A program made the position numbers and the translations under genes. From Gordius sp. MW1 (Eukaryota; Nematomorpha; Gordioida; Gordea; Gordiidae), in assembly GCA_964036665.1 (NCBI GenBank), contig OZ038531.1:992001-1056000 (forward strand): 64,000 nt of DNA, in the 5' to 3' direction. Below, piece after piece: positions 1 through 11,549 of the stretch (its first letter is position 1; each line of letters begins with the position of its first letter). Below the pieces are notes generated by a model. That model did no database searches, was not told the origin of the DNA, and saw only the letters and a list, made by a program, of their open reading frames with translations.

Positions 1-58
1 TAAATTTAAGGCCCAAGGATTCTCACTTCGATTTCGATTATATATATATATATATATA

Positions 59-894
59 TCTTATATATAAAAATGAAACTATGTATGTATGTATATATAT
101 ATATATGCCGCCACCAATTTAGGAGAACTACCGGACCGATTTGGCTCAAAATTTCACAGTTTATTCCCCAAACTCCGGAGCATGTTTTAAGATTTGTTCG
201 AGCCAAATCGGTCCAGTAGTTTTCGAGTTTGTTTTATACGTTTTGACGTTTAATAAAATGTCAATCAAACGCAACCTCATGACCTACTGCGCATCTATCG
301 TTTGTAGTGTGATGATAAATGTAGGCATTTGCTGCGGAAAATGGAAACTTTTTACGACTCGAAACATTAAATCAAAGTCATTTTTTTGCTTATTTTTAAC
401 GTCAATTATTATCAATATTGGACGGTCGTGTCCCCTCCTGCGTGGCTAAATAAATTAAAAAATCTCATTTTGTCATTTTTTGCGCGTTAAATAAGGAGAA
501 AAATGAAAATACTTTTATCAAAGTGCCAATAAATGTTGATATATCTCAGTTCTTCGGACATTATTAAGTTCAGAATTAAAAGTTTTATTCAGAAACAAAT
601 AATTATAATTATGATATTGTTTCTTAATTACAAAAAATTAAAAAAAATTGCTTGAAGGGCCAGGGGACCAAAGATTTTTCCCTTGGGGGGGGGGCATGGG
701 GCCAGGTTTTCTCTCTTGAGTGGGCCTGGGCCTTGGACCCTCTTTAACTATTTGTTTAAAAATCTTTGCATAATAAACACTTACCAATTATATTTGACAT
801 ATTCTTAATCTATTGAAATTTATCCATAAGATGATATATATTCTGCTAATACACCAGGGTAAATGGCAAAACAACGTTTGCCGGGTTCATCTAG
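59..894 (+). mobile_element. Short non-autonomous Helitron
   Basis: The 5' end reads TCTTATATATAAAAATG and the 3' end reads GTTTGCCGGGTTCATCTAGT, giving the Helitron signature of a 5' TC and a 3' CTAG preceded by a GC-rich imperfect hairpin. The bases outside are A and T, as expected for insertion between A and T. No Rep/helicase coding is visible in its roughly 840 bases, so it would need a partner element. The 102-residue open frame at 141-449 has no recognisable domain and is probably chance. Confidence 0.6.
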
Positions 895-1039
895 TATATA
901 TATATATTTGAAATATCATATGTACAAACTCTGTTGTTAAAAATGCCTATTTTACATGATTTATATTATTGTATATATACCCTCTTCTTCTTCTTTATCA
1001 ATTATTTGATGGGGTTTGCTTTGATTAGTTTCTTCCATC
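895..1039. other. AT-rich spacer
   Basis: Short AT-rich sequence with TA dinucleotide runs between the Helitron and the gag-like fossil. I see no gene. Confidence 0.5.
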
Positions 1040-1720
1040 TTGACGGATGGGATCTTTGCCCTCTTAAGCACTTTGAATTAAGGCATTGGCCTTATTGTGT
1101 CTAACATATGAATTTGTTTGCCAGGCAGTGTAAGGGATTCCTGGCTTGCTCGTCTACGAGTATGCTGCAATGCTATGGAGTACAAAAGTTACGAGTCCTA
1201 TGGGGCATTTAGTCCTTAATTCAACATTTAATCTCGGTAATTTTAATCCTATGATAAAAATATCTCTTAAAATTTCATCAGTGGGTAATTTTTATTGGCA
1301 GCGATTGATAATATTTTTTAGCTTAATTGAATAATCATTTATAGTTTCATTAGTTATCTCCGATCGGAATAACATTTCCCTGTAATAATAAATCGAATTT
1401 TTATCAGAATATATCCGTATTAAAGATTCCTTAACCTCCTAGTAAGTTACACTATCAACATTCGGAAAGATATGACTTCTTATTTTACTTAGGTGAGAGG
1501 TGCCTATGTAAGCTAATAAAACAATTTTTTTCAAATCCCCGTTAATATTTCTAAGACGAAAGATTAGTTCCAAACGATATAAACAATCATCAATATTTTT
1601 AGTTGAATCATATGGTGTAATATCTCTAACCTTATCAAGAGAATTTCCGGAATTTGATTCGAAATTTAAATCCATCATTCTGATAATAAAGGCTAGCAGC
1701 ACTCATTTTGGAATATTTTT
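1040..1720 (-). mobile_element. Broken LTR-retrotransposon gag-like fossil
   Basis: On the minus strand the clearest open part (1702-1439) reads like a retrotransposon Gag, with a DDCLYRLELIFRLRN stretch followed by KIVLLAYIG, the usual helical layout of Ty3/Gypsy Gag. Gag-like residues continue at lower coordinates in more than one frame. It is broken in several places and old. AT-rich sequence at about 1750-1990 holds a minus-strand AATAAA and could be its LTR, but I could not find a second LTR copy. Confidence 0.45.
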
Positions 1721-2900
1721 GGGTTTAAAAAGTTTTTCCTCGTCGCTAATGTAATCAAGTGGCAAGGGTAGAACACAAAAACTTAGATTCCAAACTAAAC
1801 AAACCACTTTTATTTCACTAACCGCGAGTAATTATATGCAGACGATAAATTTATATATTCAAAATAGGCAATTTGCATAAGATGTATTTTCAAGTGTTAC
1901 AAATAACGAAGCGTATATTCAAATAACTAAATAACTGTCACTACAGTCACCAAAGGTATAAAGACCGGTTTTCCTTTTTTATATGGATAATAAGGTGGGT
2001 TGAAGACCTGGAAGGAGCGAATATGTCGATTCTGTTAATTCTACTCCATCCAATGGAGAAGGCCCAATTTAAACGTGGTTTTCCTGACATAAATCATTCG
2101 AATAGACTTCGGAACGGCTATAAGAGGAAGGATAATTCTAAGTGCTAATTCGGTTGCCCGCATCCCACGTGGAGTGCTTCGTTTCCTCCTTATTACATTT
2201 TGGTTGTGTTCCTTCCTACTAAACCCTATCTCAGCAATCTTAGTTTTAATGACCAATGATTATGCCATTTTGTACAGTGTACCCTTCAGCTTGTTGGAAT
2301 CTCTTTATCGAACAAAATTTATATAATCCTCTCATTTAAGCCACTTAGCATTTAGTCCTTGCTTTGATTATTCCATCGCCATTAAATATTTGTTCAACTA
2401 ATATATGCGATATCTTATGCAAATTTCCCTTAAGGTCAAACCATGATTTCATCTTCATTTTAGTTCTCTTTCTCGTAGGTATCTTCTATAGTCTTCACGT
2501 TTATTCTATTTATTGTTCTAGGCTATTTTCAAACTAGTCTGCTAAGCACTTTCCTAAACATATTAATATATTAAGGAAAAACAAATTTATCTTCCCATTC
2601 TTATTTTTTGAGATCGTAATTGAGTTTCATTCAGTAAAACATAAAATTCTACAAGTTAAATTCTCCACCTAACTAAGGTCCTCGGCATGATGCTGGTATA
2701 ACATTATATCTAAAGATGTGATAGCACAAGTAAAAGAGTTCTTTTATGATTTCCAAACATGCAATTCAAAATTTATTTATGTTTATGAATGATTACCACC
2801 TGATTTGTAAAAAAAATTTAATTTCGCCAATTTTATATCTTTTTATTGACAAATTAAAATAATTTATTGAATTTCAATTTTAGCTTATTAATATAATTTA
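1721..2900. other. AT-rich DNA, no clear gene
   Basis: A 71-codon minus-strand open frame at 2256-2041, rich in Arg and Lys, stands in slightly more GC-rich sequence and could be decayed coding DNA of a mobile element, but no family is recognisable. The remainder is AT-rich spacer. Confidence 0.35.
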
Positions 2901-2951
2901 TTACTTCATGATGGAACTTGAGTTCTTGAATCATGCTTTCTTCAATCAAAA

Positions 2952-3012
2952 CTCCCCGGGGGGGGCATTTGAAATTGCCCGGGGGGGTAATACCCCCCCG
3001 GGCTCCCCCCTG
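2952..3012. repeat. G/C-tract hairpin
   Basis: Runs of G and C form a near-perfect hairpin: GCCCGGGGGGGT pairs with ACCCCCCCGGGC around a 3-base loop at about 2978-3004, next to a further C4G8 tract. It is the strongest local palindrome in the first 4 kb. Confidence 0.6.
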
Positions 3013-3129
3013 AAAGAAACCCTGAGCACAAGCTACAAAGCTTTATATGGGAGTTACTGGTGGACACTTTCCTTACTACATTCATCATTTGACCATCTAT
3101 GCAAAGTTGTAACATCATAAGTCAGCCAC

Positions 3130-3385
3130 TTTTTCTGTGTACCTCAATGACTTTATCATGCAGATGCGAAGCTAAGATTATTGCGGCGCCATTTTTATGC
3201 GTTTCCACGCCATTGAAGTTAAGTTTATAACCTTCACCTATCATCTTTGCTTTAGCGCCTTATCTTGTTTCTTGTACTCATGCTATTTCGACCCCTCGCT
3301 TGCCAAGGGTGTCAGCAACTTCTCGTCATCTTGCAATCATTGCTCCAACATTTAGTGAGCCCACTCTCAATCTTGTCCTTAGCAA
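3130..3385 (-). pseudogene. LINE endonuclease relic (RTE/CR1-like APE domain)
   Basis: Minus-strand translation gives VGSLNVGAMIA, then REVADTLGKRGVEIA, VQETR and KMIGEGYKLNFNGVETHKNG, the N-terminal motif series of the apurinic-type endonuclease of non-LTR retrotransposons (SLNVGT-M, REVAD, QETRW and G-GYKL-Y-G). In-frame stops follow MIAR, EIA and QETR, and further on a short stretch reads IILASHLHDKVIEV. No reverse transcriptase was found nearby, so this is a dead 5' piece of a LINE rather than an active copy. Confidence 0.6.
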
Positions 3386-3539
3386 ATTAGTTTATTTAAT
3401 TACATCCGTTTGCGGAAGTCTTAGTGACCCTCGTTGACTTTTCACCGTCTACCCTGCACAACGTTTACAAAGGACGCCCTATCGCTTTAATTTCTTTTAT
3501 TATTTTGAACTTTCATAAAGGACTTGGATTATGGGTGAC

Positions 3540-3790
3540 GCTCGGCTATCCGGGCCTGACAGCCGTGTTGGCGATGTGAGATATTTTTAATCTTTGAAAT
3601 AAGTGCCAAAGGCGGAATTTAACCTGCGAGCTCCTGCTCCAAAGACTATGCATATGCCCACCACGCCCCTAAAAAACCCCAATAGCTGCTTGTCAGCTTC
3701 TTTTAAATATTTGGATGAGGGGGGACACTTGGCTGTCCAGGTCTGACACGCTACTTTAGATTTGGAGTGCTCTATCTGCAATTTTTGAAA
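3540..3790 (-). repeat. Possible tRNA-derived SINE fragment
   Basis: On the minus strand GCAGGTTAAATTCCGCC resembles a Pol III B box and T arm (GGTTCAAATCC) and sits behind a GGAGCAGGAGCTC stretch. The A box is not convincing and no second copy occurs here, so this is a weak call. Confidence 0.25.
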
Positions 3791-4441
3791 ATTTTAGAGT
3801 AAAAGTGATTTCGGTAGATTCTTAAATATTTTATCATAAACTTTTTAAAAAATGTGAAATTTTTTTTTGTTAGCTTTGCTGTGCGATTACCGTAAATTTT
3901 AAACTTATTAGAATTGTTTTGCTCTATCTGCAATTACCCAATCCCAAGCGCTCATTTAATCACGTGAATTTATTGTTTGTCCTTAAATTTTACTTCGCAT
4001 AATGTCCCTACATATTATTTTATAACTGTGGTGTGTCAAACAATGATAGAATACGAGCTAATTCGGATTAAGATGAGTAAAATTAATATAAAAATGATAT
4101 CCCTAACTTTTCGAGGTGATAAATCAAAAATGTAAATGATGGTTGCAATCAGACTACAGGTAAAATTTGTATATACATTGATTAGTACTTGTCGTATATG
4201 TGAATACGTGAAAAAAGAATAGTTTAATTTAGTATAACCTTTATTTGTATAACATTTTCTACAGATTATATTGCTATAATTATATGTTTTAATATTGTAA
4301 GCTAAAGCCGAGTTGAAAAAACCATATTTATAATTATAACTGTGTGTGAATCGCTTTGTCTTTGTTCGCGTAGTATGTCCCCTCCCTAGCCCTATTAGTT
4401 AATAAAGAATTAAAATTACTATCTTCTTATGGATAAATTTA
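3791..4441. other. AT-rich DNA, nothing recognised
   Basis: AT-rich sequence between the SINE-like fragment and the retrotransposon fossil. No splice-consistent exons, RNA genes or repeat ends were recognised. Confidence 0.4.
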
Positions 4442-7400
4442 TTAAGGAATAATACTTTATTTAAGGTCTATCAAAAAGGAAACGTTTGGGAGAAAGTAAA
4501 ATAAGGAAGTAAAAAACTTCCTTATAAAATCGCGAGCTAATCGAAATAATACATTAAGTCAATTAACATTTAGTGGTGAATCCGCCAGCTATATGTGATA
4601 ATACAATAAGGTCAATTTAACGTCGCAAAGTAGTATGCCACGAGTTATATAAGATAATACAAATGAGTCAATTAAACTTTCGAAGTTAACTTAATGTAAT
4701 ATGCCGCGAGCAATCAATTAAATAGTAGTGGTTACTACAATACTCCGCTGGGTAAAAACGGAGTTTATACAAAATTAACAAAAAAATTTGGCCAATGAAC
4801 TTGGCGACCAGACTTAGTGATGGTTGGGTTAGGAGTGATGCGATAGGTTTTGTATAAAATGGTAGGTTGGTTTAAATTTTGGTTCGGTGAGTGCCTGTTT
4901 AATTTTGGTAAATTCTGGTTAACTGGTGCGGGTTATCAACCTTAGGCTCGAGAAAAGCTGGCTTTAATCGATCAATCGAGACAGTGTCTTTCCTCCCATT
5001 GTGGTCTATGATAAAAAAGTTAGTATGCTTTTCAATCACTTTGAAAGGTCCTTCATAGGGAGGAACCAAGGCTTTGCGTAGCCGGTCAGCCTAATAAAAA
5101 CATGGGTGGATGTAAATAAATTTTTGGAATTTGTTGTTTGATGTTCGATGGTCTGGAAGGTGTAAATCGGACATCATTGTATTGCTGTCAAAGGCCTTGG
5201 ATGTAATCGGCGGCGTTTATGTCGCAATCCGACGGTTGTAAAAAATCTCCTGGGAGTCGTAAAGAAATACCGTACACCAGTTCAGCGCTTGCGGTGTTGC
5301 GAATCCCTAGGAGTACAAGAGGAATAAGGTCGGACCAACGAGTAACGTCACTTTTTGTGGTAATTGAACTTTTAAGCTGTCGGTGAAAAAGCTCTGCCAT
5401 CCCATTGGCTTGTGGATGGTAAGCTGTCGTAGTGATATGATGGTACCCTAGTAAAATAGATAATTGTTTAAAAAAGGCTGATTGGAATTGCGGTCCCCGG
5501 TCCGTGGTTAATGTCGCTGGAACACCAAAGTTGGCTAACCAGTGTGTTAAAAATGTGCATGCGACGGTTTCGGCTGTAGCGTCATTAATGGGAATTGCAA
5601 TCGGCCATCGGGTGAAACAATCAACGACAGGAAAAATGTAAATATGGCCGTTAAAAGGTGGTAAAGGTCCGACGAGATCTAGTACGTGGCTGAACCTTGC
5701 GTCTGGTTCAGCGAACGTGCCTGGGGTTGCAATTACGTGTCTAATTAATTACCATGCATTTTTGAGATGCAATACATTGCTTTGTCCAATCGCGTACATC
5801 TTTGCTCATTCCCGGCCAAACATACGTTGGGCGATTAGTTTAGGTGTTGAGCGTAAGGCTGGGTGAGAAAGACCATGTAGTTGATTAATAACTATCCGTC
5901 GGAGCGTCCTAGGTACTAAAGGTTTCGAAATCGATGTAGTATGGCACGTAATAGTTAAATTTGAACCTGGAATTAAGCGTTGTTCCAGTTTAAGGCTTTC
6001 AAGCTCTTCTAGTTGATATTGCTCTTGTTTTTGTGTCATAGCAATTTTTCTGGGAGTCATGTGTTTGGTTGTTGAATGAAGTTTGGTTGTTGTATGGAAT
6101 CGATATCGATTCGGGACAAAGTGTCCGCTACTATATTCGCCTTACCTTTAATAAACTGTATATCTGAAGTAAATTGTGAGATAAGTCTAATTGTCGTATT
6201 TCACGCGGCGAGTATTTATCGGATTTAGATGTGAGAGCCTAAGTTAACGGTTTGTGATCAGTAATTGTAAAGTCGCGACCTTCTAAAATGTGTCGGTAAT
6301 GTTTAATTGAAAGATAAATTGCTAGCAGTTCTCTCCCGAATGTGCTGTATCGAGTTTGTGTTTTGCTCAATTTAAATGAAAAAAAGATAAAGCCCCTTTT
6401 ACACTTTGATGTAAAACGCCGTATATCAACGAGAAGGTTATAATGATTTAAAGAATCAGCCCCGATGATAGGTCTCTTAGCGTCCGCGATTGTAAAAACC
6501 CATTGAAAGCTTCTCCGCAAGCTAAGGTCTAGTTTCAATGATTTTAGGCCATAGGTCAGTATGGAACTGTTATTTGCAGCTTGGAGGAGGATGTGTGAGG
6601 GGGTGAGACGGTGATTACGTAGGGGTGGTATGACACTGAGTTCCGCACCGGTATCTATTAAAAAACGAAATTTGCTGGATTTATCGTAAATAAAAAATAG
6701 GCGACTGGTGTTATGGCCTGAACCAGGTATCGCAGATTCTGGCAGGCCTATGGGTTTGACGAGGAAAACGGGGTATAGTTGCAAGACTGTTGGCATTTAG
6801 TGGCCTTTTCCTTATATCGTTGATGGTACCAACACCAATCTTTGGGAACGTCTGTGCGGGGTCGAAAAGGGAATCGAAATCACTTTGATGAAGACCTACT
6901 TCTTGACGTAAAACGTTTTGTCAACTGACCTCATGCCGCAATGTGTCGATGCTTACACTCAGTTTGTTGACCATGTCTCTGAGCGTCTCGATATCATCGT
7001 TTGTGTGTGGCAGGAGCGAGGTTGGATATTTGAAAGGTATAAGATGTTTCCGCGATTTTATCCGCTGTTTCGGCCAGCTTGATTAAAGTTTGATCGCTTG
7101 CACAAATTGCCAAGATGCTGGCCATGTTGTTGTCAAGTTTATCCAACCACAATTGTTTTAAGATGACGTCATTCATTTTGGCAGTACCCAGGAGGGCTTT
7201 CATGTGTCTAAAAAGTTGGGATGGTGTAAGATCACCCAATTGCACGTTTGGAGAGCAAGTCGTGGAATCTTGCTGAGTCTGACTTTGTCGTGCGGTCGAT
7301 GATAGCTGTCCGGATGGTGCTGTACGGAGCCTCAAACGGTAGATTTTCCAAATAACCTTAGATTTCGATTGTGACTTCTTGGGGGAGGGATTCAATCACG

Positions 7401-7685
7401 TATCCAATTTCGCTAGACTCAGATGTTATCCGGCGTATCGTGAAAAGAGCCTCTATTTTGACAAACCATAGGCGGGATTTGAACGATTAAAGGGGGGTAA
7501 TTTAAAAAACATAGCGTTCTCTGATTTTATTTGGGCGTCATCAAATTGGTTGGTATCCATTTACAAGGTTACCTATAACAAGGGTTGGGTCACCAATTAA
7601 GGAATATATACTTTATTTAAGGTCTGTCAAAAAGGAAATATAGTCGCGAGCTAATCGAAGTAATACATTAAGTCAATAATTAAAT
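4442..7685 (-). mobile_element. Broken Ty3/Gypsy (CsRn1-like) retrotransposon fossil
   Basis: The ends share a direct repeat starting TTAAGGAAT and continuing through TTTATTTAAGGTCT, interpreted as LTRs; the right-hand copy is shorter. Just inside it the minus strand reads TTGGTGACCC, the start of a tRNA-Trp-type primer binding site. Minus-strand parts in order are a Gag-like region (about 7560-6830), an aspartic protease with [14 protein letters not shown] (about 6660), RNase H-like residues with ITDHKPLT (about 6240) and integrase-like pieces (about 6060-5190). It is broken many times and partly lost, so it is clearly older than the related element at 48.6-53.2 kb. Confidence 0.8.
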
Positions 7686-7979
7686 TTTTGTTAATAAAAA
7701 AAGATAAATATTTATTTTTCAGGAATCAAAATCTTAACAGCTAGTGCGGAATGTTTAAATTCAAATTTTGCATTGTAAACTGGCTGTTTAAAATTAAAGT
7801 TAAAAAACCACTCAATTGCTTTATTAATTGCTATGCAATTTATGGGCTCGCTTTTTGTTGTCCGTTGTCCGTCCGTCCGTTGTCCGTCCAGCGTTCTTAA
7901 TTGCTAATTCGATACCCGGAGAGGGCAAAATTTTTTTTTAATTAAATTAATATATTGTTCTTGTTAATACCATTAATAA

Positions 7980-8732
7980 TATGACTTTTTGACCGTGTCC
8001 TGGCTACTGACCAATAAAAAAATGACCATTGGCCAAATTATAAATCGATTTTTTTTTTTCGTTTTTTTGAATTGCCATATTGGGTTAACATAGATAATTA
8101 CCTATGCTCCCCTTACAAGGGCCTATGCCTCTACTGATGTGGGTCCCTGCCCCCCCCCCCACAAAGGCTTATGCCTCTACTGATGTGGGTTCGAATCCGG
8201 AGAGGGCAAATTTTTTTTATTTTTTTTTAATTAATGTATTGTTTAATACCATTAATAATATGACTTTTTGACCTTGTCCTGGCTACTGACCAATGAAACA
8301 AATTACCATTAGCCAAATTGTGATTTGAAATTTTTTTCCCTTCATTTTTTTCGTCTCTTATGTATTTGTATTCTTTTTGACCGTGTCCTGGCTACTGACC
8401 ACTGAAAAAAATGACCATTGGCCAAAGTGTAGCAAATTTTTGTTTCTATATTTGAAATATAGACTATGTGGCCGTTTGCTGGCTAGTGACCAATAAAAAA
8501 AACAACCACTGGCCAAAGTGAGATTAAGATCAAATTTATACTCTAGCTTATAATTATTGGCCAGTATTTGGCAGTCTACTGGTTACTGACTAATGGAAAA
8601 AATGAACTCTAGCCAAAGTGAGATTAAAATCGATATTTTTTTGAGATTATAATTAGAGCCTAATTATTTGGCTGTCTGCTAACCATTAGAAAAATGATTA
8701 CTGGCCAAAGTGATAGAAAAAATGACCATTGG
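7980..8732 (+). repeat. Degenerate minisatellite of family D (copy 1)
   Basis: About seven units, roughly 90-110 bp apart where best preserved, each carry TGACCAAT then a short A-run then TGACCATTGGCCAAA. The CCAATGG and CCATTGG parts are inverted and can pair. Units decay toward the right end, where the MITE sits. Confidence 0.65.
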
Positions 8733-8733
8733 C

Positions 8734-8898
8734 CATGGGCGTAGCCAGCATTGGAATTTAGGGGGCACTAATGATTTAGGGAGGGGCAAAATGAACATTT
8801 TTTCAAATTTTAGTCCTAATATTAATAAAATTTAACAAATCTTGGATTTAGAGGGGGGCAGCCGCCCCTCCCTGCCCCCCCCCTTGGCTACGCCTATG
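8734..8898. mobile_element. hAT-like MITE (family A)
   Basis: Ends are CATGGGCGTAGCCAG and its inverse CTTGGCTACGCCTATG; the middle has G-rich and C-rich stretches flanking an AT core. The flanking octamers CCATTGGC and CCAATGGT agree at six of eight bases, compatible with a decayed 8-bp target duplication. Confidence 0.7.
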
Positions 8899-9440
8899 CC
8901 AATGGTTAAGGTCTGATTGGAAATTGTTTTCGTTTTTTTAATATCTTGTTCATACTATACATTGGCGCATGATTTGAATAGAGTCTATAGTCATAATTCA
9001 AACTATGGGTCGCACCAAATTGTTTAAATTTATACAGTATCAAAAAACACTAAATTGAGAGTTGTACGTTTTGGAAGGATGACTATTGATTTTTCCAAAG
9101 TCATAACCTCTATTTGCGTTCCTTTCGTCATTTTGATTAATTTGTAAGTTGATAAATAAGAATGAATGAAAGAAAATTTATTCCTCAATATATAAAATAT
9201 TAAAAGTGTTTTAGAGCAGGTTTTACAAAAATTTAACTTTTTAAATATTTGTATAAATAATTAACTAATCATGCATTTTATAACCACCCCCTATAGGCAT
9301 TCTCGCCCCTTCCCACCTTTCTGGCCCATAAATTGCATAGCGAATATGCTACGTTTATACGGAGTATTGATAAGTTTCGTTCCCCCTTCCCTCCTGCATC
9401 TCCCTCCCCCCTTCCCACCAGGGCCGAAGGCCCTGGTTTA

Positions 9441-9869
9441 TTTATTTAGTTTTATATGCATTTTACATTTATTTAGGGTCGATAATTTTAGAAGTATGAA
9501 ATTATCTGGAATAAATATAAATTTTTGTGGTTCAATTAAATAAGTGAATTTAACTAGTCTATATTTGTATTTGCAATATTTACAAAATTGAGATGATTAT
9601 AATTAGTTATATTTAAAATGACACTATGTATGAACATTTTTTTGAGAATTTATAATAGTAAAAAATATTATAGTCATTTATTTAACTTGATCTTTAAAAT
9701 ATTATTATTATGCTGGTTTACCTGTTAGAATTGCTATTAGTTTATCAAAAATATTGAATATTACTAAATAATGCTTTTATTATTTTAAATTTGAAGTAAA
9801 TTTTAAATTTTCTTAGAGGTATATTATTACTTAATGCTCTTGCTATGAATAAAAAATTTATTTGTAAAA
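9441..9869. other. AT-rich spacer
   Basis: AT-rich DNA between family D copy 1 and a family E fragment, with no recognisable gene. The open frame at 9271-9543 is mostly the C-rich end of the repeat and is not considered a gene. Confidence 0.45.
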
Positions 9870-10010
9870 CATTTCCGCTTTTGGTTGTCCGTCCGTCCGT
9901 CTTGTCCGTCCTGCAATTTTTGAATAATTTTTGTGGAAACTTAAACGAGTTTTTAATGGCTGTTGTGGACTTGTGCTCTGTATCATTTAACTAACCTCCT
10001 CTCAATACAG
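9870..10010 (+). repeat. Family E repeat fragment (GTCCGTCC)
   Basis: Carries CTTTTGGTTGTCCGTCCG, then a TTGTGGAAACTTAAACG segment and AATGGCTGTTGTGGAC. The same block occurs at 28255-28500 and, reversed, at 31690-31880; the GTCCGTCC part is also the left end of family D. It has no coding capacity. Confidence 0.55.
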
Positions 10011-11312
10011 GTTTAGGCTTAATAAATATTTATAATTAATATTCAAACTAATAAAAAACTAAAATTTATGAATTAACTATTAAATTTACTTCCGGCCGCG
10101 AGTCCTAAATTTATTGTATTAGTTAACTAAATATTTTATTACTACACTACCCGTTTTGGTCTAATTTTGCAAGAATAAAAATAAAAAATACTCCTTTAAA
10201 CTATGAATAAATTCAAAAAATAAAAATATTTTTTTAATTAATAATTTATTAATGATTTTTTTTCAACTTCTTCTTAAAACTCAACAATCATAGCATTTTA
10301 TAAAAATAAAAATTATATTAAAAAAAAATATATGCAAAATAAAACTTAAATACCTTTTTTATGTTCATCGGGTGGTGCCTTATTTTTAAGTTTCTTTCTC
10401 GAATCTGAACAGTAAATTCAATGTTATCATCTAATATTCAAGTTTTACGGGAGCAATTACATGGAGATTTTATGAAATAGCAAAAAAAAATTAATTTAAG
10501 ATTAAAATTTTTCATAAGATTTTTGTAAACTAACAAAAATTTAATAAACTTTTGTAGTGTGTTGTGGTAAGCAATAGCTTCTTAGTTGAAACTGAATCAT
10601 GTATTTGACATAATTAGCTCTCTGATTTACAGGAATATATAAGGTTGTACTGATTAGATTGGTACCTTGAAATTTTGTTAACAATTTTTTTTAGATAGAA
10701 GCATTTATTTCATAAATAATTAAGTCTTTTTAAGAAAAGGTTATTTTTGTTTAAAATTTTGAAAATATTTGTATTAATAACTAATTTTCATGATAAAAAT
10801 GTTTTGTTTAATGATTTTAAAAAAATATTATAGTAAACAATGCAAAAAATATTTTTTCTAATTACTAACCCAAACGCTATTTCTGGTATAAAGTCCATCA
10901 TCAAAATTTTACCCCAACTTAATTGGTTTCAATAGAATAAAAGTATCAGAATTTTCTTTGTATATTTGATAAATAAATCCTTTAATGTTTAATAAGTTTT
11001 AAAAATAGCAATGTATATGAATTACATAACAAGGTTCGAGTATAAGCTGTAAATCAATCAAATTATTATGAGTTCAAAGACTATTATAAAATTTAATTTT
11101 TATACGGCTTAAAACTTAAAATATAAATAGAATAAATAAACCTAGTCTAAATTCATTTATCTACCAAGATAAAGTTGTAAAACAGCGAAAAATATTTTGA
11201 ATTGAATTTTAAATATATAAAACACCGACTTACTGTTTAAAAACTGTATCTACCTCAAAAATATTTAAAACAAGCTTTAAAACTTATAAGAGCTCCATTA
11301 GCATTATATCAG
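10011..11312. other. AT-rich DNA without a gene
   Basis: Very AT-rich sequence with long A and T runs and no coding signal, RNA gene or repeat end that I recognise. Confidence 0.45.
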
Positions 11313-11549
11313 GCGCGTAGCCAGGATTTTCTCAAGGGGGGGGGGGGAATTTCAAAAATTTTAAGAACTTCATCGGGAGTAGGAGCTAACTCCCGATGAA
11401 TTGTCAATAAAGCCAATCCATTTAATCTATTCTTAGACATGGTATTTCTAATGTCAGTTTTTAGCCTCCTCAGCGTTGAGAAGCTATAAAAAAATAATTT
11501 TAATCTTTGCCAAGGGGGGGGGGAACCCCCCTTATTTACGCCACTGCAT
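11313..11549 (-). mobile_element. hAT transposase C-terminal relic next to a MITE-like end
   Basis: Minus strand 11482-11346 translates without a stop to FSTLRRLKT, then NRLNGLALLTIHREL and a PDEVLKIF tail. This is the C-terminal dimerisation region of hAT transposases of the ZMYM/zinc-finger type (usual motif SALRRIKT..M..ERLNGLALL.IHR). The coding stretch stops in a G tract about 20 bases from GCGTAGCCAGG, the terminal motif of the family A MITEs. The opposite end has another G tract and AACCCCCCTTATTTACGCC. The rest of the transposase is missing, so the copy is dead. Confidence 0.65.

Larger units (their letters stand above)
7815..9440 (+). mobile_element. Family D element, copy 1
   Basis: The left end has GCTATGCAATTTATGGGC and the right part has the inverse GCCCATAAATTGCATAGC at 9328-9345. 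After the left end come GTCCGTCC runs, a B-box-like GGGTTCGAATCC (8188), and a degenerate tandem repeat built on GACCAATGG and GACCATTGGCC (about 7980-8730). The right end is C-rich and stops in the hairpin AGGGCC-GAA-GGCCCT (9420-9434) followed by TTTATTTATTTA. A hAT-like MITE sits inside at 8734-8898. The same layout recurs at 45530-47306. No protein is encoded; the class is unknown, with a retroposon or Helitron-like rolling-circle element both possible. Confidence 0.55.

Noticed and set aside
141-449. 102-codon open frame as a small gene
   Set aside because: It lies wholly inside the Helitron bounded at 59 and 894 and has no recognisable domain.
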